Position numbers and translations under genes: made by a program. The notes below the pieces were generated by a model that did no database searches, was not told where the DNA came from, and was given only the letters and a program-made list of their open reading frames with translations. Positions 57,640-64,000 of a DNA stretch of 64,000 bases are shown here, piece after piece (the first letter of the stretch is position 1; each line of letters starts with the position of its first letter). Origin of the DNA: Poa pratensis (lineage: Eukaryota > Streptophyta > Magnoliopsida > Poales > Poaceae); contig CAMZMU010000041.1 of the NCBI GenBank assembly GCA_947311845.1, forward strand, positions 110,846,193 to 110,910,192, written 5' to 3'.

Positions 57640-59217
57640 TGATACGTCTTAAACGTATCTATAATTTTTGATTGTTCCATGCTTGTTATATAACATTGCC
57701 ACATGTGTTTATAATGTTTTTATATCATTTTGGCATATTTTATGGAACTAACCTATTGACAAGATTCCCACTTCCTGTTTTCTGCTGTCTTTTTGTTTCA
57801 GAAAAGCTAGTCGGGGAATTTTCTCGGAATTGGCTGAAAATTTAATGGAACTATTTTTACGAAGAAAGAAGACAGAACCAGGTGGGGAGCTGCAGGGGGC
57901 CCCACAGCCCCTGACGCCACCCAGGCACGGTCAACGGGTTGACCGCGTCTGGGGCCCACCTGGCGCCCTCGGGCGTCTCCTCGAGTTGCCCTTTCGCCTA
58001 TAAATTGCCTTCGTCCTGAAAACCCTCGATACCCGATCATATTTTCCAGAAAACATCCGAGGCCACCGCCGTGGCCAACCCTAGATCGGGGAGGGTCCTG
58101 AAGCTCTTTCCGGCACCCTGCCGGAGGGGGAGATCGTCACCGGAGACATCTACACCACCATGCCTGCCTCCGGAGTGACGCGTGAGTAGTCCACCACGGG
58201 ACTACGGGTCCATGGCAGTAGCTAGATGGTTATCTCTTCTCCTTTGTGCTCCATTGTTTAGATATTATGAGTTGCCTACATGATTAAGATCATCTTTATG
58301 TAATGCTATATGTTGTGTTTGCGGGGATCCGATGAATTATGGAGTCATGACATTATTGTTCAGATTGTTTATCATATGTTTTATTTATGATCTTGCATGC
58401 TCTCCGATGCTTGTGGATGCTTTGGCCGAAGTAATTGCTAGTATCTTAGAGAGGGTATTTATGCTAGATAGTGGGTTCATGCCTCTCTTGTTTGAACTCG
58501 AGTTGACAGAAACGATTAAGACTTGAGATGTGCTGCTGCTACTAGGGATAAAACAGCGGTGTTTATTGCTTTATGTTGTTTACATTGCTTACATTACGTA
58601 CCATGCTTATTGTAATTATCTGTTGCTTGCAACTTAATACTTCCAGGTGACAGGCTGGATAGCGATCCTGGGGTGGATTATTAGTCATAGATGTAGTTGG
58701 ATAACGGTCTATGTATTTTGTCGTAATGCCCATATTAAATGAAACGGTGAACTTTGTGTCATGAGAGTATTGTGTTGCGCCCATGTTTGTCAATTGCCTC
58801 GCTATAATTTCTTAACCTAACATGTTTATCTTTTGGAGAGACGTCACTAGTGAACTGTGGACCCCGGTCCTATTTTCCTATATTGTTTACAACCGTTCTA
58901 ATAGCCTTTCTAAGTCATTTTGCTCGCTGGTCATTTTTGCTCTCATATTATTTTACACACATACATTTAATTCTTTGTGTTCAGCAAGCCGGAGAGATTG
59001 ACAACCTCTGTGTTTCGTTGGGGCAAAGTAGTTTGTTCGGCTGTGCGCAGGTCCACGTCAATTATCGTAAACGGTGTCGTTGACACCTTTCCGAAGCCTT
59101 CTCCAAATCCTACTGGATTGATAACCTTGGTTTTGTAATCAAGGGAAAATTTGCTGCTAAACTACATCAAACCTTACACTTGGGGTCTCCCAGCGAACGT
59201 GTTGTTCCACGTCATCA
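57640..59217 (+). mobile_element. 5' LTR of the Gypsy element
   Basis: 1,578 bp from tgatacgtcttaaacg to ccacgtcatca. A TATA-like cctataaatt lies near 57999-58008. The first ~300 bp match 63707-64000. Confidence 0.8.
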
Positions 59218-59228
59218 AGCAAGTTTTC

Positions 59229-59246
59229 TGGCGCCGTTGCCGGGGA
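59229..59246 (+). promoter_or_regulatory. primer-binding site, tRNA-Asp type
   Basis: tggcgccgttgccgggga, 11 bp after the LTR end, is complementary to the 3' end of plant tRNA-Asp (ccccggcaacggcgcca). Confidence 0.75.
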
Positions 59247-59440
59247 TTTGGAAGCTTCGGCGAGGGGAGTTTCGCATGTCCTTACACTCTATTTTGTAAT
59301 TGTATTGCTTAGTATATTTTTTGTTAGTCTTGTTTTGCTTTTCGTTTGTTTTAAAACTCAAAAACACAATAAAAATAAAAATTCCAGCAAGTAGTTTCTT
59401 TTCGTTTTGCTTATTATTTTATTTTTATCTTGCTAAAATC

Positions 59441-60399
59441 GGTTCAGCTGAGAATACTAAGTTGTGTGACTTCACTAGCACGAACAATAATGATTTTATA
59501 TGCACACCAATTGCTCCACCGGCTGCCCAAGCCGAGTTCTATGAGATAAAACATGCTTTACTAAATCTAGTGATGAAAGAGCAATTTTCTGGTGCTTGTT
59601 TTGATGATGCCGCCGCTCATTTAAATAACTTTGTTGAGTTATGTGATATGCAAAAATATAAAGAAGTAGGGGGCAACATTATAAAACTGAAACTTTTTTC
59701 CTTTCTCCTTGAGAGGACGTGCTAAAGAATTGTTATTATCTTTGCCTAGAAATAGTATTGATTCTTGGACTAAATGCAAAGATGCTTTTATTGGGAAGTA
59801 TTATCCACCTGCAATAATTATAAAATTGAGGAGTAACATTATGAACTTTAAACAATTTGATAATGAACATGTTGCTCAAGCTTGGGAAAGAATGAAATCT
59901 ATGGTTAAAAATTGTCCCACTCATGGACTGACTATTTTGATGGTCATCCAAACTTTTTATGTAGGCTTAAATTTTTCTTCAAGGAATTTATTGGATTCGG
60001 CCGCTGGAGGTACCTTCATGTCCACCACATTGGGTGCAGCAACAAAGCTCTTGGATGATATGATGGCAAATTATTCGCAATGGCACACGAGAGAACTCCT
60101 AGTGGTAAGAAGGTAAATTATGTTGAAGAAATCTCCTCTTTGAGTGATAAGGTTGATATGATTATGTCTATGCTTGCAAGTAAACAAGTTCCTATTGATC
60201 CTAATAATGTTCCCTTGGCTTCTTTGGTTGCTCAAGAAGAGCAAGTTGATGTAAATTTCATTAGAAATAATTTCAACAACAATGCTTATAGGAATAACGT
60301 TGGTAATAATAATTATAAGCCATATCCTCCAAGTGGTAGTAATTCTTTTGACAATTCTTATGGTAATTCCTACAACAACAATAAAAGAAAGAAGTGTTG
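59441..60399 (+). pseudogene. gag of the Gypsy element, two frameshifts
   Basis: Recognisable pieces: NTKLCDFTSTNNNDFICTPI, FYEIKHALLNLVMKEQFSG, RAKELLLSLPRNSIDSWTKC, KDAFIGKYYPPAIIIKLRSN, FDNEHVAQAWERMKSMVKNC, GLNFSSRNLLDSAAGGTFMS and EEISSLSDKVDMIMSMLASK, the retrotransposon gag domain of Triticeae Gypsy elements. An extra T in the run at about 59695 and a missing G at about 60088 shift the frame; an Asn-rich tail ends at 60397-60399. Inactive as it stands. Confidence 0.8.
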
Positions 60400-60614
60400 A
60401 AATTAATCTATTGCACCTATTAAAAATGAAAAGCTCTCCAATAGTGCTAAAACTGTCTCTGAAAGAAGTGTTGAAATTAATCCTGATGATAATGATTCTT
60501 GTAGAGATAATGCTCTGTTATTTTTTATGACAATGATCTCGATTTTGATAATTGTAATCTTACTGAAGTCATTAAGTTTTACAAAATCTTGCAAAAAATC
60601 CTAATGCTAGTAAG

Positions 60615-60920
60615 TTGAACCTTGCTTTTACCCAACATATTACAAATGCTTTGATTAAAGTTAGTGAAGAAAAGATCAAGTGTGAATTTTCTATCCCTAG
60701 AAAATTAGGAGATGCTTGGGAACCAACTATTAAAATGAAAGTTAATAATTTTGAGTGCAATGCTATGTGTGATCTTGGTGCTAGTGTTTCCATTATGCCT
60801 AAAAAATTGTATGACATTCTTGATTTGGAACCACTGGAAGATTCTCCTTTGAGTGTTTATTATCTTGATTCTACTTTGAATAAACCCGTGGGAAAAATAG
60901 ATGATGTTCTTATTTGGTAA
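60615..60920 (+). pseudogene. retropepsin-like protease region
   Basis: Reads CEFSIPRKLGDAWEPTIKMK, FECNAMCDLGASVSIMPKKL and YDILDLEPLEDSPLSVYYLD. CDLGASVS is the active-site D-L/T-G-A motif of retrotransposon aspartic proteases. A related frame follows at 60951-61157 (FGKTFLRTVGAIIDMKEGNI). No reverse transcriptase follows. Confidence 0.75.
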
Positions 60921-61157
60921 TATTTCCCTGTTGATTTTATTTTATGGATATTGAATGCAAACTTTTTGTCCTATTGTTTTGGGAAGACTTTTCTTAGAAC
61001 CGTTGGTGCTATCATTGATATGAAAGAAGGAAATATTAAATTTCATTTTCCACTTAAGAAAGGGATGGAACATTTCCCTAGGAAGAGAATGAGGCCATAT
61101 TTTGGGTCTTTTGTTAAGTCAAGTGATGATTTGAATGCTAATATTGATAATACTTGA

Positions 61158-63690
61158 CTTTTGCCATTGTGCCTAGCTAAAAGGCGTTAAAGAAAAGCGC
61201 TTATGGGAGGCAACCCATTATTTTTACCTTCAGTTTGTTTTTGTTTTGTTGAGTTTTGGGTGTTTTTGCCTCTGTAGCAACTCCTTGTATCCTTTTTGTT
61301 TTGGTTTTTGTGCCAAGAATAGCCTCTAATGGGAGGAAAGTAAAAATTTTGAGTTGCTGTCCAGAAACAGATTTCTGTCCGTCACCGTATGAAATTCTAA
61401 AAATCACAGAACGTGATATGTAGCTGAATTTTTGACAGCAAGCATCTGGGTTTTTTCTAACTTTCATTAGTTTTAAGTTTTCTGATTGAGGTGTCCTAGT
61501 AGCCCAAAAAAATCATCTTTACGTTCTGTTCTGTTTTTGACAGATTATGTCTTCGTTTTTGCATTGCTTCTTTTACGAGCAAAGTGGAGTTCTTTTATCC
61601 ACGGAACATCACTTAAACCTTTGTGGCAGTAGCCAATGTTTAGGAACAAGTTTATGCAATGTCCAAATGAGAACTGAAGGTGGATTATTTTGTTCGAGAA
61701 CTAACCCCTCTAATCAGTTTGTGAGAAGTTTTGTGTGAAGAAGTTTTCAAGTGTTGAGAGAACGAGGTGATGAAAGAAGATCAAGAAGGGATTAAAGTTC
61801 AAGCTTGGGGAGGCTCCCCTGGACCTCCACTAAATATTCAAGAAGTCTCAAGCGTCTAAGCTTGGGGATGCCCAAGGCATCCCCTTCTTCATCGACAATT
61901 AATCAGGTCGATCCCATGAAACTATATTTTTATTCCTTTACATAATATGTGCTGTTCTTGGAGCGTCATTTGTGTTTTGCTTTCAGTTTTGTTTTGTTTT
62001 GTTTGCTGGTCATTTTCAATAATGGATCCTTGCATTCTTGTGTGGGAGAGAGACACGCTCCGCTTTTTCATAAACACTCATGTTCTTCACTTATATGTGT
62101 AGAGTGTTTAGCTTTTATTATTTTAGCTTCTAGCTCTTGTTTTTCATGTATCTCTTGTTCAGAGCTATTAGTTTCTTGTAGTTAGGAAGTACTCTCTTGT
62201 GTTTCATGCGTATTTGCTTAGAGAGTTTTGTTCAAATAAGTTGATTGGTGTTTGGTTGAAAGGGAAACTATCATGTAGGAAGTGGTAAAAGAAAGAAGTT
62301 TACATAATCTTGTAGGTCATTGTCTTGAATAATTTGATGCTTGTCAATTGTCTTGAGAGATGAATTAGATTAAATGTTTAAACTTGTGGATCATTTACTT
62401 AAGAATGGAGTAGTGGAGAAATACCGTAAAGCTTAAATTATGACACTTGTTTTGATTGGTATTTTCTCAAAGTCTAGATATTCTTTTTGTAAAAGCATGT
62501 TTGGTTGACAAGGAAGACGGTATGAGGTCTAATGGTTATGCTTAATGTATATCTTGTGGTCATTCGTGTATTGGGTTGATGATATGTGTTTGCTTGATAC
62601 CTTGCTAAGCCAAAAACTCTGTACTGAGAGGGAATGCTTCTCGTGCATCCAAATCCTTGAGCCAAATATCCATGCCATTTGTGTCCACCATACCTACCTA
62701 CATGTGGTATTTCCTAGCCACTCCAAGTAAATTTTTCGTGTGCTACCTTTAAAATTTCAAAATGTTATTACTCCTTTTTGTGCCACTGCTTCCAAGCTCA
62801 TGAGGACGTAGTAGTTGGGTTTGATATCTTCCATGCTAAATAAGTTATCCAAGGACTTGTATGCTTCATCTACTTGTCCATTAATTTTGCAAAAAGAGCT
62901 GGCAGCGGGGTGCCCAGCCCATAAAAGATAAATTACAACTTTCACCAAAAAACTCTCCTCACATTTTGTTCCTGAGAATTCAGTAAAACATCTGCATGTG
63001 TAAACAAAGGAGATAGAGGAATGATCTGCTTGCTGCAGAAATAACGTTCCTCATGGGAGCCGCTCTTAAAATTTGTTTGGTATGGAAGATATCAAGAACT
63101 CTATTACCATTCGTTGACCATAGTATGCACCACTCTAAAAAAGAAATATTTTTATGTCTCTATATGCTTTCAAAAACCAAAAAGCTCTAGCACACGATTA
63201 ATCTCTGCTTCCCTCTGCGAAGGGCCTTTCTTTTACTTTTATGTTGAGTCAGTTTTCCTTTCCAATCTTTATCTCTCAAGCAAACGCATAGTATCAATTT
63301 TGGTGCAAGTTTACTACATTTTATCTTTACGTTTAACTGTGAAAACTTTTGTATTGACATTATCCAGTGATAAGTATGTTACAAGTTGAAGCTTTTGCTG
63401 AAAACTTAAATCTTCCTCTGTGTTGGTTGAACACCTTTTTCAAAGTATATTGCTTTGTGAGCTATCAAGCATGACGAGTTTTATAATTTTCAAGTCTCCA
63501 AAGTACTATCCATGAAAAGTTCTTGCTTAGATGTTATACATGGTTAATCATTGTTTACTTCATTTCAAACTATAGACCATTGTCTTGGATCACTTTCATT
63601 CAGTTCATGTGCTTTACATATTATTTGATCAAGATTGTGTTAGAAGCATGTCACCACATAATCATTTACCTACTCGAGGACGAGCAGGAA
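61158..63690. other. non-coding 3' internal region of the Gypsy element
   Basis: No recognised protein motif. Typical phrases such as gcttatgggaggcaaccc (61200) and repeated aagcttggggatgc (61858, 63693) occur; the last is the purine-rich tract directly before the 3' LTR. Confidence 0.6.
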
Positions 63691-63706
63691 TTAAGCTTGG
63701 GGATGC

Positions 63707-64000
63707 TGATACGTCTCAAACGTATCTATAATTTTTGATTGTTCCATGCTTGTTATATAACATTGCCACATGTTTTTATATCATTTTGGCATATTTTATG
63801 GAACTAACCTATTGACAAGATGCCCAGTGCCAGTTCCTGTTTTCTGCTGTCTTTTTGTTTCAGAAAAGCTAGTCGGGAATTTTCTCGAATTGGCTGAAAA
63901 TTTAATGGAATTATTTTTACGAAGAAACGAAGACGGAGCCAGGAGGGGAGCTGCAGGGGGCCCCACAGCCCCCAGACGCCACCCAGGTGCGGTCAAAGGG
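63707..64000 (+). mobile_element. 3' LTR of the Gypsy element, cut by the window end
   Basis: Begins tgatacgtctcaaacg directly after ttaagcttggggatgc. It aligns with the start of the 5' LTR, lacking 12 bp (gtgtttataatg) present there and with a small insertion near 63820. Confidence 0.85.

Larger units (their letters stand above)
57640..64000 (+). mobile_element. non-autonomous Gypsy LTR retrotransposon (gag and protease only)
   Basis: 5' LTR (57640-59217), primer-binding site, gag, protease, long non-coding 3' part and the start of the 3' LTR (63707 to window end). The internal region of about 4.5 kb shows no reverse transcriptase, RNase H or integrase motifs. Visible LTR parts differ by roughly a dozen substitutions plus several indels over about 290 bp, so insertion is not very recent. 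The LTR start tgatacgtct...acgtatctataa is a very common Triticeae Gypsy type; I do not assign a family name. Confidence 0.85.

Noticed and set aside
61949..62185. Cys/Ser-rich frames in the 3' internal region of the last Gypsy element
   Set aside because: Short, without conserved motifs, in a region that is non-coding in this element type.

Overview
This is plant nuclear DNA from a large, repeat-rich grass genome, most likely wheat, barley or a close relative (Triticeae). The basis is intron-containing plant genes with GT-AG splice sites, GC-rich monocot coding exons, and Stowaway, Tourist and SINE elements among nested Gypsy, Copia, LINE, MULE, hAT and Harbinger-like transposons. There are no operons, CRISPR arrays or bacterial signals.

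Layout. 1-3355: 3' part of a Gypsy-type retrotransposon whose internal region is four successive minisatellites, ending in a 3' LTR. 3356-7000: small elements (a TIR element carrying a minisatellite, a Tourist MITE, a SINE with target-site duplication). 7099-9774: a proline-transporter gene broken by a solo LTR inside an exon and by two frameshifts. 9631-26854: a 1,418-bp tandem duplication that starts in the last exon of that gene. The second copy has been expanded to almost 16 kb by three later insertions: a MULE carrying a hAT element with a glutathione S-transferase exon, an AT-rich element, and a Harbinger-like element that encloses an hAT-like element, which encloses a full-length LINE.

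26855-29681: single-copy or relic DNA, a MITE and a poly-A retroposon. 29682-32793: intact nine-exon mitochondrial uncoupling protein gene. 33293-35279: 5'-truncated LINE with a perfect 15-bp target-site duplication. 35424-36040: 5'-truncated thioesterase gene next to a CACTA-like end carrying 5S-rRNA-like sequence. 37925-38110: orphan first exon resembling PII-2-type LRR proteins. 38570-41342: tandem repeats. 41638-44944: intact ten-exon PTAR1-like gene. 46036-47552: OCTOPUS-like (DUF740) gene with several frameshifts. 52644-55305: intact six-exon laccase. 57640-64000: Gypsy element with gag and protease but no visible reverse transcriptase, running off the end of the window.

Three genes look functional: uncoupling protein (mitochondrial inner membrane), PTAR1-like protein and secreted laccase. 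They have no evident joint pathway. The strongest structural oddities are a ~405-bp duplication flanking the LINE exactly like a giant target-site duplication, an array of polypurine-tract-like motifs in the first Gypsy element, and a repeat family with a tRNA-like head and long degenerate GGAACCATTTT-type tracts. I found no convincing new multi-gene system. The window is mainly a well-readable record of nested transposition. All gene identities come from recognising protein motifs by eye, without database searches.
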